The position numbers and the translations under genes are program-made. Below are positions 1 through 9,030 of a stretch of 64,000 nt of DNA, one piece after another. The stretch is from contig JAEWLQ010000082.1 of the NCBI GenBank assembly GCA_023457495.1, positions 74,811 through 138,810 on the forward strand, given 5' to 3'. Under the pieces are notes generated by a model that saw only the letters and a program-made list of their open reading frames with translations, did not search any database and had not been told where the DNA came from. The DNA comes from Pseudomonadota bacterium (GTDB lineage Bacteria; Pseudomonadota; Gammaproteobacteria; Steroidobacterales; Steroidobacteraceae). The stretch's first letter is position 1, and every line of letters begins with the position of its first letter.

Positions 1-1
1 C

Positions 2-907
2 GAGGATCGCGTCTATTCGCATGCGCGCGCGCTCGCCACGCACCCGGCGTTCGGCGCCGCGGCCGCCGTCGACCCCGACGAATCGCGGCGCGCGGCGTAC
101 ACGCAGCGGTACGGCGGCGCGACCTACGCCACGCTCGCGGAGGCGCTCGCGAACGTGAAGCCCGAGATCGCGATCATCGCGACGCCCACGGGCCTGCACG
201 CCCCGCAGGTCGAGCAAGTGCTGCGCGAGGCCGCACCGCGCGCCATCCTCTGCGAGAAACCGCTCGCGCCCGATCTCGCCCAGGCGCAGGCCATCGTCTC
301 CGGCTGCGAGGCGCGCGGCGTGCGCCTCTACGTGAATTACATGCGGCGCGCCGAACCGGGCGCCGTCGCGGTGCGCGACATGATCGCCGACGGCCGCATC
401 GCAACGCCCCTGAAGGGCTTGGTCTGGTATTCGAAGGGCGTGTGCCACAACGGCTCGCACTTCATCGATCTCATGCGCCACTGGCTGGGCGACGTGCGCG
501 ATGCCCGCGTCATCCGCCCCGGACGCCTCTGGGACGGAGCCGACCCCGAGCCGGATTTCCTGCTCGAACACGAGCGCGGGCCGGTGACGTATCTGGCCGC
601 GCGCGAGGAATGTTTCTCGCATTACACCGCGGAGCTCATCGCCCCGAACGGCCGCGTGTATTACGCGCGCGGCGGCGAGGCTATCTACTGGCAGCCGCTG
701 GTCGCCGATCCCGAGTTCCCCGGGTACACCGTGCTCGATGCGCAGCCGCGCGCGCTGGCCGGCGACATGCCGCGCTACCAGTGGCACGTGCTGGAGCAGC
801 TGCGCCGCGCGCTCGCCGGTGAGCCCAACACCTTGTGCACGGGCCGCGACGCGCTGGCGACGCTCGCCGACGTGTTCCGTGTGACAGATCAACTGAGAGG
901 AACCTGA
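2..907 (+). CDS. Gfo/Idh/MocA-family NAD(P)-dependent sugar oxidoreductase, 5' end outside window
   Basis: The frame is open from base 2, so the start and the N-terminal Rossmann glycine motif lie off the left edge and about 301 residues remain. This family oxidises or reduces sugars with NAD(P), often making a keto sugar ahead of transamination. Visible signatures are IIATPTGLH at the end of the nucleotide-binding core, CEKP near visible codon 84, and HNGSHFIDLMRHWLGD near codon 149 with the conserved His and Asp. The stop overlaps the next ATG by one base (TGATG), coupling it to a DegT aminotransferase that could use its keto product. The substrate cannot be told from sequence. Confidence 0.88.
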   Translation, partial: EDRVYSHARALATHPAFGAAAAVDPDESRRAAYTQRYGGATYATLAEALANVKPEIAIIATPTGLHAPQVEQVLREAAPRAILCEKPLAPDLAQAQAIVSGCEARGVRLYVNYMRRAEPGAVAVRDMIADGRIATPLKGLVWYSKGVCHNGSHFIDLMRHWLGDVRDARVIRPGRLWDGADPEPDFLLEHERGPVTYLAAREECFSHYTAELIAPNGRVYYARGGEAIYWQPLVADPEFPGYTVLDAQPRALAGDMPRYQWHVLEQLRRALAGEPNTLCTGRDALATLADVFRVTDQLRGT

Positions 908-2181
908 TGGACAAGCTGGCATTGCTGGGCGGACCGAAGACGATCGACGCCCCGTTCTCGCGATACAACTCGATCGGCCGCGAGGAAGCGGACGCGGCGC
1001 GCGCCGTGGTCGAGAGCGGCGTGCTGTCGAAGTATCTCGGCTGCTGGGATCCCGATTTCTTCGGCGGCCCCAAGGTGGCGGAGTTCGAGCGGATGTGCGA
1101 GCGCCAGTTCGGCGTCAAACACGCCATCACGGTGAATTCCTGGACCTCCGGCCTGATCGCCGCGGTCGGCGCGCTGGACATCGAGCCCGGCGACGAGGTG
1201 ATCGTGTCTCCGTGGACGATGTGCGCAAGCGCCACGGCGATCGTGCACTGGAACGCCATCCCGGTGTTCGCCGACATCGATCCCGAAACTTTCTGCATCG
1301 ATCCGAAATCGGTCGAGGCCAACATCACGCCGCAGACGCGCGCGATCATGGCCATCGACATCTTCGGCCAGTCGGCGGACATGGACGCGCTGCGCGCGCT
1401 GGCGCGCAAGCACGACCTCAAGATCATCACCGACGCCGCGCAGGCGCCGGGCGTGAAATACGGCGACCGCGTCGGCGGCACGCTGGCCGAGATCGGGGGT
1501 TTCAGCCTGAACTATCACAAGCACGTGCACACCGGCGAAGGCGGCATCCTCGTCACCGACGACGACGAGCTCGCCGACCGCCTGCGCCTGATCCGCAATC
1601 ATGCGGAGGCCGTCGTGGGCGACAAGGGCGTGACCAAGCTCAACAACATGGTGGGCTACAACTTCCGCCTCGGCGAAATCGAATGCGCCATCGGCATCGA
1701 GCAGCTCAGGAAGCTGCCGCGGCTCGTGGCCGATCGGCAGCGCGCCGCCGCGCGGCTGGCCGCGCGCCTGTCCAAACTACCCGGCCTGCGCACGCCCATC
1801 GTGCGTCCGGGCAGCACGCATGCCTACTACATGTTCCCGATGGTGCTGGATCTCGCGCGCCTCGGCGTGTCGCGCGCGCGCATCCACGCGGCGCTCGAGG
1901 CCGAGGGCGTGCCCAGCCTCGCGCAGGGCTACGTGAACGTGCACCTGCTGCCCATGTACCAGAAGAAGATCGCCTACGGCTCACACGGCTTCCCGTGGAC
2001 TGCGCCGTTCTGCAAGCGCGACGTAAGTTACGCGAAAGGCATCTGCCCGGTGGCCGAGACGCTGCACGATTCCACCTACCTCGGGTTCGAGATGTGCCAG
2101 CACTGGCTGCCCGACGAGGAAGTGGATCTGATGGCGATGGCCTTCGAGAAGGTCTGGTCGCAACTCGGGGCGCTCAAATGA
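907..2181 (+). CDS. DegT/DnrJ/EryC1-family PLP-dependent sugar aminotransferase
   Basis: This 424-residue protein belongs to the family that transfers an amino group, usually from glutamate, to a keto sugar nucleotide. The PLP-binding lysine is K205 in LNYHKHVHTGEGG, the pyridine-nitrogen aspartate is D176 in ITDAAQA, and NSWTSGL (77-83) forms the phosphate-binding turn. I start it at ATG 907, which overlaps the previous stop and follows an AGAGGA ribosome site; an in-frame ATG at 835 lies inside the previous gene and lacks one. The length is slightly above the usual 370-400. With the upstream oxidoreductase and downstream GNAT it forms a classic oxidise-aminate-acetylate module for an N-acetylated amino sugar. 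Confidence 0.93.
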   Translation: MDKLALLGGPKTIDAPFSRYNSIGREEADAARAVVESGVLSKYLGCWDPDFFGGPKVAEFERMCERQFGVKHAITVNSWTSGLIAAVGALDIEPGDEVIVSPWTMCASATAIVHWNAIPVFADIDPETFCIDPKSVEANITPQTRAIMAIDIFGQSADMDALRALARKHDLKIITDAAQAPGVKYGDRVGGTLAEIGGFSLNYHKHVHTGEGGILVTDDDELADRLRLIRNHAEAVVGDKGVTKLNNMVGYNFRLGEIECAIGIEQLRKLPRLVADRQRAAARLAARLSKLPGLRTPIVRPGSTHAYYMFPMVLDLARLGVSRARIHAALEAEGVPSLAQGYVNVHLLPMYQKKIAYGSHGFPWTAPFCKRDVSYAKGICPVAETLHDSTYLGFEMCQHWLPDEEVDLMAMAFEKVWSQLGALK

Positions 2182-2714
2182 TCTATCGCCTGTCGGATGA
2201 CTACTTCGTGCGCGGATTGCGCGAGTCGGACGTGGACGGCCCGTATCCCTCGTGGTTCGAGGACCAGGAAGTCTGCCGCTTCAACTCGCATGGCAAGTTC
2301 GCGCGCAGCGAGGAGTACTTCCGGCGGTACGTGCGTTCGCTGAATGAGGTCGACTCGGTGGTCTGGGCGATCTGCCATCGCGAACACGGGCACATCGGCA
2401 ACATCAGCCTGCAGGCGATCTCGCCGCTCAACCGCAATGCGGAATTCGCGGTGATCCTCGGCGACCGGCGTCACTGGGGCAGCGGTGTCGGGCGTCTCGC
2501 CGGGCGCCAGCTGCTGGCGCACGGTTTCGGCAAGCTCGGTCTCGAGCGTGTGTACTGCGGCACGGCCGCGACCAACACAGCGATGCGCAAGCTCGCCGCC
2601 GCGCTCGACATGCGCGAGGAGGGCGTGCGGCGCCATCACCTGTTCCTCGAGGGGCAGTGGGTGGACGTCGTCGAGTTCGGCGTGTTGCGCACGGAGTTCA
2701 CGGGGCTCGCCTGA
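2178..2714 (+). CDS. GNAT-family N-acetyltransferase
   Basis: This 178-residue protein has the GCN5-related fold. The acetyl-CoA pyrophosphate loop is WGSGVGR (100-106), followed by the helix RLAGRQLLAHGFGKLGL and the conserved Asn of AATNTAMRKL (133), in the arrangement seen in RimJ/RimL-like enzymes. The ATG overlaps the aminotransferase stop (ATGA), so translation is probably coupled. By position it most likely acetylates the amino group installed by the preceding aminotransferase, as PseH does in pseudaminic acid synthesis. That role is inferred from context only. Confidence 0.88.
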   Translation: MIYRLSDDYFVRGLRESDVDGPYPSWFEDQEVCRFNSHGKFARSEEYFRRYVRSLNEVDSVVWAICHREHGHIGNISLQAISPLNRNAEFAVILGDRRHWGSGVGRLAGRQLLAHGFGKLGLERVYCGTAATNTAMRKLAAALDMREEGVRRHHLFLEGQWVDVVEFGVLRTEFTGLA

Positions 2715-3622
2715 TGCTCACTCTCGTCAGTCACGACGCCGGCGGCGCAGAAATCCTCAGTAGTTATCTGCGACGCCAGTCCGTGCCCGCCGTTTGCGTG
2801 CTGGGCGGACCGGCGCGCTCGATCTTCGCGCGCAAGTGCGCGGCGCTGCGCGAGGCGGAGCTCGATGCCGCGCTGGCCGGCGCGAGCTTCGTGCTCTGCG
2901 GCACGAGCTGGCAGTCCGATCTCGAGTGGCAAGCGCTGCGCCGAGCGCGCTCGCTCGGCATCCCGACGGCCGCGTTCCTCGATCACTGGGTGAATTTCCG
3001 CGAGCGCTTCGTGCGAAATGCCGAGCAGCACCTGCCTGACGAAATCTGGGTGGGTGACGAATATGCGCGCGGTATCGCGCGCGCCGCCTTTGATGGGCTT
3101 CCGGTGAAGTTGGTCGACAATCCATACGTCGACGACGTGCGCGCCGAGCTCGATGCCGCGGTGCCGCGCGCGCCGCGCGCCGCCGGTACGCATGTGCTGT
3201 ACGTCTGCGAGCCCGTGCGCGAACACGCGCTGCGCCAGCATGGCGACGAGCGTTTCTGGGGCTACGTCGAAGAGGACGCGGCCGAGTTTTTCCTGCGCCA
3301 CATCGCCGATGCGTTGCCCGGCGTGGCGCGCATCGTGGTGCGCGCGCATCCGTCCGAACCCGCGGACAAATACGCGTGGATGAGCGACCGCGCGCGCGCG
3401 CCGCTCGAATTCTCGCGCGGCCGTTCGCTCGCCGAGGACATCTCCGCGGCCGACGTCGTGGTCGGCTGCGAGTCGATGGCCATGGTCGTCGCGCTGTATG
3501 GCGGCAAGCGCGTGTTGAGCAGTATTCCACCGGGTGGGCGCGCATGTGTGCTGCCGCACGCCGAGATTCAATCCCTTTCGAGTTTGTTGGAGCGAGGTAC
3601 CCATGAAAACCGAGTCGCGTGA
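2714..3622 (+). CDS. Putative GT-B-like surface-carbohydrate transferase, unassigned family
   Basis: This 302-residue protein has no signal peptide or membrane helix. I do not recognise a named family. It reads like a short two-domain GT-B protein: an N-terminal alpha/beta half starting MLTLVSHDAGGAE, a linker near 150, and a C-terminal half with VVRAHPSEPADKY (208-220) and ADVVVGCESMAMVVALYGG (246-264). The second resembles the acceptor and donor loops of polysialyltransferase/CDP-glycerol-transferase-like proteins. The start is fixed by a TGATG overlap. The last 20 bases overlap the next gene. Alternatives are an epimerase-like or capsule-export protein; the context supports sugar transfer. 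Confidence 0.55.
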   Translation: MLTLVSHDAGGAEILSSYLRRQSVPAVCVLGGPARSIFARKCAALREAELDAALAGASFVLCGTSWQSDLEWQALRRARSLGIPTAAFLDHWVNFRERFVRNAEQHLPDEIWVGDEYARGIARAAFDGLPVKLVDNPYVDDVRAELDAAVPRAPRAAGTHVLYVCEPVREHALRQHGDERFWGYVEEDAAEFFLRHIADALPGVARIVVRAHPSEPADKYAWMSDRARAPLEFSRGRSLAEDISAADVVVGCESMAMVVALYGGKRVLSSIPPGGRACVLPHAEIQSLSSLLERGTHENRVA

Positions 3623-4856
3623 GAGCCGGCAACCGCTGCCGGGAATCCAGTACTGCGTGCGCTGCTGCGTCCCGCAGACGCAGGAAGGCGTGAACTTCGA
3701 CGAACTCGGCGTGTGCACCGCGTGCCGCTCCTCCGAGCAGAAGATGCACATCGACTGGACGGCCCGCGAGAAAGCGCTGCGCCGCATCCTCGAGGACGCG
3801 AAGGCCAAGGCGGGTAACGCCTATGACTGCGTGCTGCCCATCTCGGGCGGCAAAGACAGCTTCTTCCAGGCGCACGTACTCACGAAGATCTACGGCCTGC
3901 GACCGCTCGCGGTGACCTTCAGCCACAACTGGTTCTCCGAGACCGGTCTGTACAACCTGTGGCGCTGCCTCGAGGTGTTCAATCTTGATCACCTGCAGTT
4001 CACGCCAGCGCGCGGACTCGTCAACAAGCTCGCGCGCAAGTCGCTCGACGCGATCGGCGACTCCTGCTGGCACTGCCACTCGGGCGTCGGCGCCTTCCCG
4101 ATGCAGGTGGCGACCAACTTCAAGATCCCGCTGCTCGTCTGGGGTGAATCGATCGCCGAGAACGACGGCCGCGCGTCGTACGAGAACCCGACGCACAAGT
4201 TCGACCGCGACTACTTCACCAAGGTCTCGGCTCGGCTGACGGCCGACGAGATGGTGGGCGGTGAGATCACCGCGAAAGAGATGCACGCGTTCGCGCTGCC
4301 GTCGTACGAGGAGATCGAGAAGACCGGCGTGTGGGGCATCCATCTTGGCGACTACATCTTCTGGGACGAAGAGCGGCAGACCGAATTCATCCGCGACGCC
4401 TACGGCTGGCGCGAGACGGAGGTCGAAGGCGCGTACAAGGGCTACAAGAGCGCCGAGTGCATCATGTCGGGCATGCACGACTTCACGTGTTATCTCAAGC
4501 GCGGCTTCGGTCGCTCGACCTGGCAGGCCTCGGTCGACGTGCGCAACGGCCTCATGACACGCGAGGAAGGCTTCGAGCTCATCAAGAAACACGACCAGGA
4601 GCGCCCGCAGGCGCTGGATTACTACCTCGAGATCACGGGCCTCTCCGAAGAGGAGTTCTACAAGGTGATGGGCACCAAGCGCCTCGACGAGATCCGCAAG
4701 ATGGAGCTGCCCGTGCGCGCGAAGACGCGTCCGAACGCGGAGCGCACTGTGCCGTTCGTGCAGCAGCTCATCAACAAGCACCTCAACAAGCCGGATCCGC
4801 GCATCGCGCGCGACGAGCAGGCCGAAGCGCAGCAGAGGGGAAAGAAGGCGTCGTGA
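3603..4856 (+). CDS. N-acetyl sugar amidotransferase (PseA/LegF/WbpG-like)
   Basis: This 417-residue protein is of the type that uses ammonia and ATP to turn an acetamido group of a sugar into an acetamidino group. An N-terminal Cys-rich segment (CVRCC at 18-22, CTAC at 38-41) precedes a PP-loop ATP pyrophosphatase motif PISGGKDS (79-86). A further SCWHCHSG motif fits a metal or tRNA-like thiolation fold. The start ATG 3603 has a GGAG/GAGG site just upstream and overlaps the previous gene by 20 bases. Homologues modify pseudaminic or legionaminic acid, which supports a nonulosonic-acid-like product here, although NeuB-like synthases are absent. The glutaminase partner (HisH-like) is not seen in the window. 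Confidence 0.88.
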   Translation: MKTESRESRQPLPGIQYCVRCCVPQTQEGVNFDELGVCTACRSSEQKMHIDWTAREKALRRILEDAKAKAGNAYDCVLPISGGKDSFFQAHVLTKIYGLRPLAVTFSHNWFSETGLYNLWRCLEVFNLDHLQFTPARGLVNKLARKSLDAIGDSCWHCHSGVGAFPMQVATNFKIPLLVWGESIAENDGRASYENPTHKFDRDYFTKVSARLTADEMVGGEITAKEMHAFALPSYEEIEKTGVWGIHLGDYIFWDEERQTEFIRDAYGWRETEVEGAYKGYKSAECIMSGMHDFTCYLKRGFGRSTWQASVDVRNGLMTREEGFELIKKHDQERPQALDYYLEITGLSEEEFYKVMGTKRLDEIRKMELPVRAKTRPNAERTVPFVQQLINKHLNKPDPRIARDEQAEAQQRGKKAS

Positions 4857-6214
4857 GCAACCTGTTCCTCGAAAATTCCGTTCCCGCGCTGCTATTGCAG
4901 ATCGCGGACAAGAAGATCGGCTTCGGCGATCTCGCCGAGACCTGCGCGGCCGCCATCGAAAAATTCGAACCCGCGACCCACGCCTGGGTGTGCAGCGACC
5001 TCGCGCAGGTGCGCGCCGGTGCCGAACGCGCGCAGAAGGAGTTCAAGGCCGGCGAGCCGCTGCGCGCGCTCGAGGGCATGCCCTTCGGCATCAAGGATAT
5101 CTTCAACACGCGCACGTTTCCCACCGAGATGGGCTCGAAACTGTGGAAAGGCTTCACGCCCGGCAACAACGCGCGCGTGGTCGACGCGGTGCTCGGCGCG
5201 GGCGGTGTGGCCGCGGGAAAGACCGTCACCGCGGAGTTCGCGGTGCATGCGCTCAACGACACGCTGAATCCTCACGACCCCAATCTCACGCCCGGCACGT
5301 CCTCGAGCGGCTCGGCCGCGGCCGTGGCGCGCGGCATGGTGCCGTTCGCGCTCGGCACGCAGACCGCGGGCTCGATCGTGCGTCCCGCGAGCTTCTGCGG
5401 AATCTGGGGAATGAAACCCTCCTTCGGGCTCATCCCCCGGACGGGCGTGCTCAAGACCACGGACTCGCTCGACACGATCGGCTTCCTCGCGACGCATGGC
5501 GATTCGCTGCGTCCGCTGCTGGACGCCATCCGCGTTCGCGGGCCTGACTACCCGTTCGTCTATCGCAACGTCGACAAGGCCGGCGACCGCCCGAAGGCGC
5601 AGGGCCGCCCGTGGCGCGTCGGCGTCGTGCGCACCCATACCTGGGATGGCGCGCGCGACTACGCGCGTGCCGCCGTCGACTCGCTCGCGAAAAAAATTGC
5701 GGCGACGCCGGGCTGGGAAGTCGTCGATCTACCGTGGCCCGAGGAGATGCAGTCCACCCACACCGTGCACGCGCAGATCTACGCCAAGTCGCTGGCTTAC
5801 TACTTCCAGCAGGAAGCGAAGTCGCTCAAGGAGATCTCGCCCATCATGGCGCGCATGATCGAGGAGGGCCGCGCTGTGCCGAACGACGTTTACCGAAACG
5901 CGCTCGGCGCACAGGAGAACCTGTCGGCCATTGTCGACGAGGTGTTCTCGGGCATCGACGTGGTGTTGTCGCTCGGCACTTCGAGCACGGCGCCGCCGCG
6001 CGACGAAACCGAGCTGCCCGATCCGTCGCTGATCTGGACCCTGTGCCACGTGCCGTCGGTCGGCATCCCGGTGACGCGCAGCCCGGCCGGGCTGCCGCTC
6101 GGCGTGCAGATGACCGCGCGGCGCTGGAACGACTATCTATTGCTGCAGGCAATCGAAGAGCTCGTCGAGAAGGGCGTGTTGCCGAAGGGCAGCCAGGCCG
6201 TGAAGGATCACTGA
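4853..6214 (+). CDS. Amidase signature family hydrolase
   Basis: This 453-residue protein hydrolyses an amide bond. The Ser-cisSer-Lys triad is visible: K81 in MPFGIKD, the cis-serine S150 in PGTSSSGS, and the nucleophile S174 in GTQTAGSIVRPAS, with the family's 24-residue spacing between the two serines. The start is GTG 4853, overlapping the amidotransferase stop (GTGA), with AAGAAGG upstream. Related enzymes include GatA and general amidases. Inside a sugar locus and next to a sugar amidotransferase it might deacylate an amino sugar, or release ammonia from an amide and so feed the neighbouring amidotransferase, which lacks a visible glutaminase. Either role is inference. Confidence 0.9.
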   Translation: MSNLFLENSVPALLLQIADKKIGFGDLAETCAAAIEKFEPATHAWVCSDLAQVRAGAERAQKEFKAGEPLRALEGMPFGIKDIFNTRTFPTEMGSKLWKGFTPGNNARVVDAVLGAGGVAAGKTVTAEFAVHALNDTLNPHDPNLTPGTSSSGSAAAVARGMVPFALGTQTAGSIVRPASFCGIWGMKPSFGLIPRTGVLKTTDSLDTIGFLATHGDSLRPLLDAIRVRGPDYPFVYRNVDKAGDRPKAQGRPWRVGVVRTHTWDGARDYARAAVDSLAKKIAATPGWEVVDLPWPEEMQSTHTVHAQIYAKSLAYYFQQEAKSLKEISPIMARMIEEGRAVPNDVYRNALGAQENLSAIVDEVFSGIDVVLSLGTSSTAPPRDETELPDPSLIWTLCHVPSVGIPVTRSPAGLPLGVQMTARRWNDYLLLQAIEELVEKGVLPKGSQAVKDH

Positions 6215-6218
6215 GTCC

Positions 6219-8030
6219 GTGAGCGCCGCCGCATCATCCCCGAGTCCGCCGGCCGTCCCGGCCGCGCGTCGCACGCTCGTGCTGACGGCGGCGGGTCGCG
6301 CGTGCGCGCCGGCGGGGGCGCGGCTGCTCGGGCCGTGGTGCCACACCGCCGACGAGTTGTTGTCGGGTGGCGCGCCCGCGGAGTCGTCCCACTACCACTG
6401 GGACGACCGCGCCAAGCTCGCGCGCGATTACGACTACTTGGAGAAGATCCACGCGCGCGCGCTCGATGCGCTCGCGCCCGCGCTGAACGCGCACCACGGC
6501 GTCACACACTCTCGGCGTTATTGGCAGATCCTGCTGGATCCCTGGCTCATGGCCTGGTTGTCCGTGTCGTTCGATCGCTGGGAGTCGCTGCGCCTCGCCT
6601 TCGATGGCGACGCCTCGTTCGCCATCACGTCCGAAGAGCCGCGCGACCGTTCGCCGCCCGGCGACTACTCCGGCTTCATCGACGAGGTGCTCGCCAACGG
6701 TTGGAATGACTGGATGTTCTCGCGCATCGCCGAGTTCCAGTATGCCGCCCGCTGCGACGTGACCGCGTCGGGACGCACGGCCGTGACCGCGCCGCCTCCG
6801 CTGCGCCCCACGAGCCGCGCGGGCGGGCTCGCGCGCCGCGTCGACGGCCTGCTCGCGAAGTTCTCTCGTCGCAGCCGCGTCGCGTTCGTGCAATCTTATT
6901 TCCGCCCGGCGTCGCTGCTGAAGTTGTCGCTCGCGTTGCGACAGCCGCCGCGCGCCTATCTTCACGAATATCCGCCCGATGAATCGCTGGCGGCGCCCGC
7001 GCCGCGGTCGGACGACGCTGCGCGCACCGTGCGCGTGGCGCTGGCGGCCGAGAACGACTTCGAGAAATTCATCGCGGCGCGCCTGTCGCTCGACCTGCCC
7101 GGCAGTGTCGTCGAGGAGTACGCCGCGCTCGCGCGCCGCGCGCGCGCCGTGCCGCAGCAGCCGGCGGTCATCGTGACCGCGACGGCGCAATTCACCAACG
7201 CGCCGGCCAAGGCGTGGTTCGCGGAGCGCGTCGCGGCGGGTGGCGCGCTGGTGGTGCTGGAGCACGGCGGTTCGTTCCCGGCGCGCCGCGAGCTGCTCGA
7301 ATTCGAGGAAGACATGGCGGACGTGCGCGTCCCATGGTTCGCGCCTTATCACCCCAAGCACCGGCAACTGCCGCCGTCGAAACTCGTCGGCGCGCCGCGC
7401 CCGCGCCCGAATGCCTCAGGTCCCTGCCTCGTCATCGCGAACGAGTCGTCGCCGTGGACCTTCCGCGCGCACTTCTACCCGATGTCGCACCAGTGCCTGC
7501 GTTCTTTCCACATGGTTTGCGACATGGTCGATGCGCTGTCGCCGGCGGTTTCGAGACACGTCAGCATCCGCCCGGCACCCGACCAGGGCTGGAACCTCGC
7601 GAAGTCGTACGCCGCCAAGCTCGGAGAGGCCCGGGTGTCGCGCCGCGGGACGCTCGAAGCCGCGCTCGCGCAAGCGCGGCTCATCGTGTGCACCTATCCC
7701 GAAACCACTTTCTCGGAGGCCATGGCCTCCGGGCTCCCGGTGGTCCTCGTCTATCCACCCGAGATCTACGAACGGCATCCCGTCGCCTTCCCGTTGCTGG
7801 AGGAGATGCGCCGGGCGCGCATCATCTTCCACGACGCCGCCGCGGCAGCCGCGCACGTGTCGGCGGTGTGGAACGATCTGGATGGATGGTGGAACTCGAC
7901 CGACGTCGTCGCGGCGAGGCGGGCCTTCCGCGACACCGCCTTGCGTTTCGATGGAGATTGGCTCCGCGAATGGACGGGCTTTCTGCGCTCGTTCCCGCGG
8001 CCGGACAACACAGAGAAGAATTCCCGATGA
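6219..8030 (+). CDS. LIC12162-like putative surface-carbohydrate transferase
   Basis: This 603-residue protein begins at GTG 6219, four bases after the amidase stop. The N-terminal pattern LVLTAAGRA...LLGPWC, the YHWDDRAKLARDYDYLEKI segment and the following RYWQILLDPWL recall the Leptospira LIC12162 family of putative transferases found in O-antigen loci; this is recognition from memory, not a search. The C-terminal half has GT-B-like strands and a donor-side motif with CTYPETTFSEAMASGLPVV (conserved Glu and Gly). No membrane helices are seen. It probably transfers one of the unusual sugars made by this cluster, but donor and acceptor are unknown. Confidence 0.7.
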   Translation: MSAAASSPSPPAVPAARRTLVLTAAGRACAPAGARLLGPWCHTADELLSGGAPAESSHYHWDDRAKLARDYDYLEKIHARALDALAPALNAHHGVTHSRRYWQILLDPWLMAWLSVSFDRWESLRLAFDGDASFAITSEEPRDRSPPGDYSGFIDEVLANGWNDWMFSRIAEFQYAARCDVTASGRTAVTAPPPLRPTSRAGGLARRVDGLLAKFSRRSRVAFVQSYFRPASLLKLSLALRQPPRAYLHEYPPDESLAAPAPRSDDAARTVRVALAAENDFEKFIAARLSLDLPGSVVEEYAALARRARAVPQQPAVIVTATAQFTNAPAKAWFAERVAAGGALVVLEHGGSFPARRELLEFEEDMADVRVPWFAPYHPKHRQLPPSKLVGAPRPRPNASGPCLVIANESSPWTFRAHFYPMSHQCLRSFHMVCDMVDALSPAVSRHVSIRPAPDQGWNLAKSYAAKLGEARVSRRGTLEAALAQARLIVCTYPETTFSEAMASGLPVVLVYPPEIYERHPVAFPLLEEMRRARIIFHDAAAAAAHVSAVWNDLDGWWNSTDVVAARRAFRDTALRFDGDWLREWTGFLRSFPRPDNTEKNSR

Positions 8031-9022
8031 AAACCCAAAAACCCCGTGTGCTGATCACCACCGTCCCGTTCGCGCAGAACAACCGCCTGCCGATCGAGAT
8101 GCTCGAGTCTGCCGACATCGACTACGTCATCAATCCGATCGGCCGCAAGCTCAAGGAAGACGAGCTTGCTGACATGATCGGCGACTTCGACGTGATGGTC
8201 GCCGGCACCGAGCCGATCACCGAGAAGGTGTTCGCGCGCGCGTCGCGCCTGAAGCTCGTCTCGCGGGTCGGCATCGGTCTCGACAGCGTCGACCTTGTGG
8301 CCGCGGAGAAGCGCGGCATCACCGTGTCGTACACGCCCGATGCGCCGGCGCCCGCGGTCGCCGAACTCACGATCGGCCTCATGTTCTCGCTGCTGCGGTC
8401 CATTCACATCTCGAACCAGCAACTGCACGGCGGCCATTGGCAGCGCATCTTCGGACGCCGCATCGCCGAGATCACGCTGGGCATCATCGGTACCGGTCGC
8501 ATCGGCACGCGCGTGCTCCGCCGCATCTCGGCGTTCGGTACGCCGCGCGTGCTCGTCAACGACATCAACCCTAACCACAAGCTCGTGCCCGAATTGAAGC
8601 TCGAATGGGTAGGCAAGGACGAGATCTATCGCAACTCCGATCTCATCAGCCTGCACCTGCCGATGACAGCGCAGACGAAGAACATGATCCGCCGGGAACA
8701 CCTGAAGGTCATGAAACCCGACGCGTTGATCGTCAACACGTCACGCGGCGGCATCATCAACGAGCAGGACCTCGCCGACGTCATGGGCGAAGGCCACCTC
8801 GGCGGCGCGGCAATCGACGTTTTCGAGCAGGAGCCGTATACCGGGCCTCTCGCGAAGATCGAACGCTGCCTGCTGACTGCGCACATGGGATCGATGTCCG
8901 TCGATTGCCGCACGCGCATGGAAATCGAAGCGACGGAGGAGGCGGTGCGCTTCCTCACGGGCAAGCCGCTCACCGGCATCGTGCCGCCGAGCGAATATGA
9001 AGTGCAACGCGCGGGACTCTGA
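8027..9022 (+). CDS. D-isomer-specific 2-hydroxyacid dehydrogenase (phosphoglycerate dehydrogenase-like)
   Basis: This 331-residue NAD-dependent dehydrogenase interconverts a 2-hydroxy and a 2-keto acid. The Rossmann motif is GIIGTGRIG (152-160), and the catalytic set is R240 in NTSRGG, E269 in FEQEP and H286 in TAHMGS. It lacks the ACT regulatory domain of biosynthetic SerA. The ATG overlaps the previous stop (ATGA). In a sugar locus that also encodes a pyruvate aldolase and a CMP-sugar-acid transferase, it is plausibly a sugar-acid dehydrogenase, acting on the carboxylated precursor rather than in serine synthesis. The substrate is unproven. Confidence 0.88.
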   Translation: MKTQKPRVLITTVPFAQNNRLPIEMLESADIDYVINPIGRKLKEDELADMIGDFDVMVAGTEPITEKVFARASRLKLVSRVGIGLDSVDLVAAEKRGITVSYTPDAPAPAVAELTIGLMFSLLRSIHISNQQLHGGHWQRIFGRRIAEITLGIIGTGRIGTRVLRRISAFGTPRVLVNDINPNHKLVPELKLEWVGKDEIYRNSDLISLHLPMTAQTKNMIRREHLKVMKPDALIVNTSRGGIINEQDLADVMGEGHLGGAAIDVFEQEPYTGPLAKIERCLLTAHMGSMSVDCRTRMEIEATEEAVRFLTGKPLTGIVPPSEYEVQRAGL

Positions 9023-9030
9023 AAAACCAC

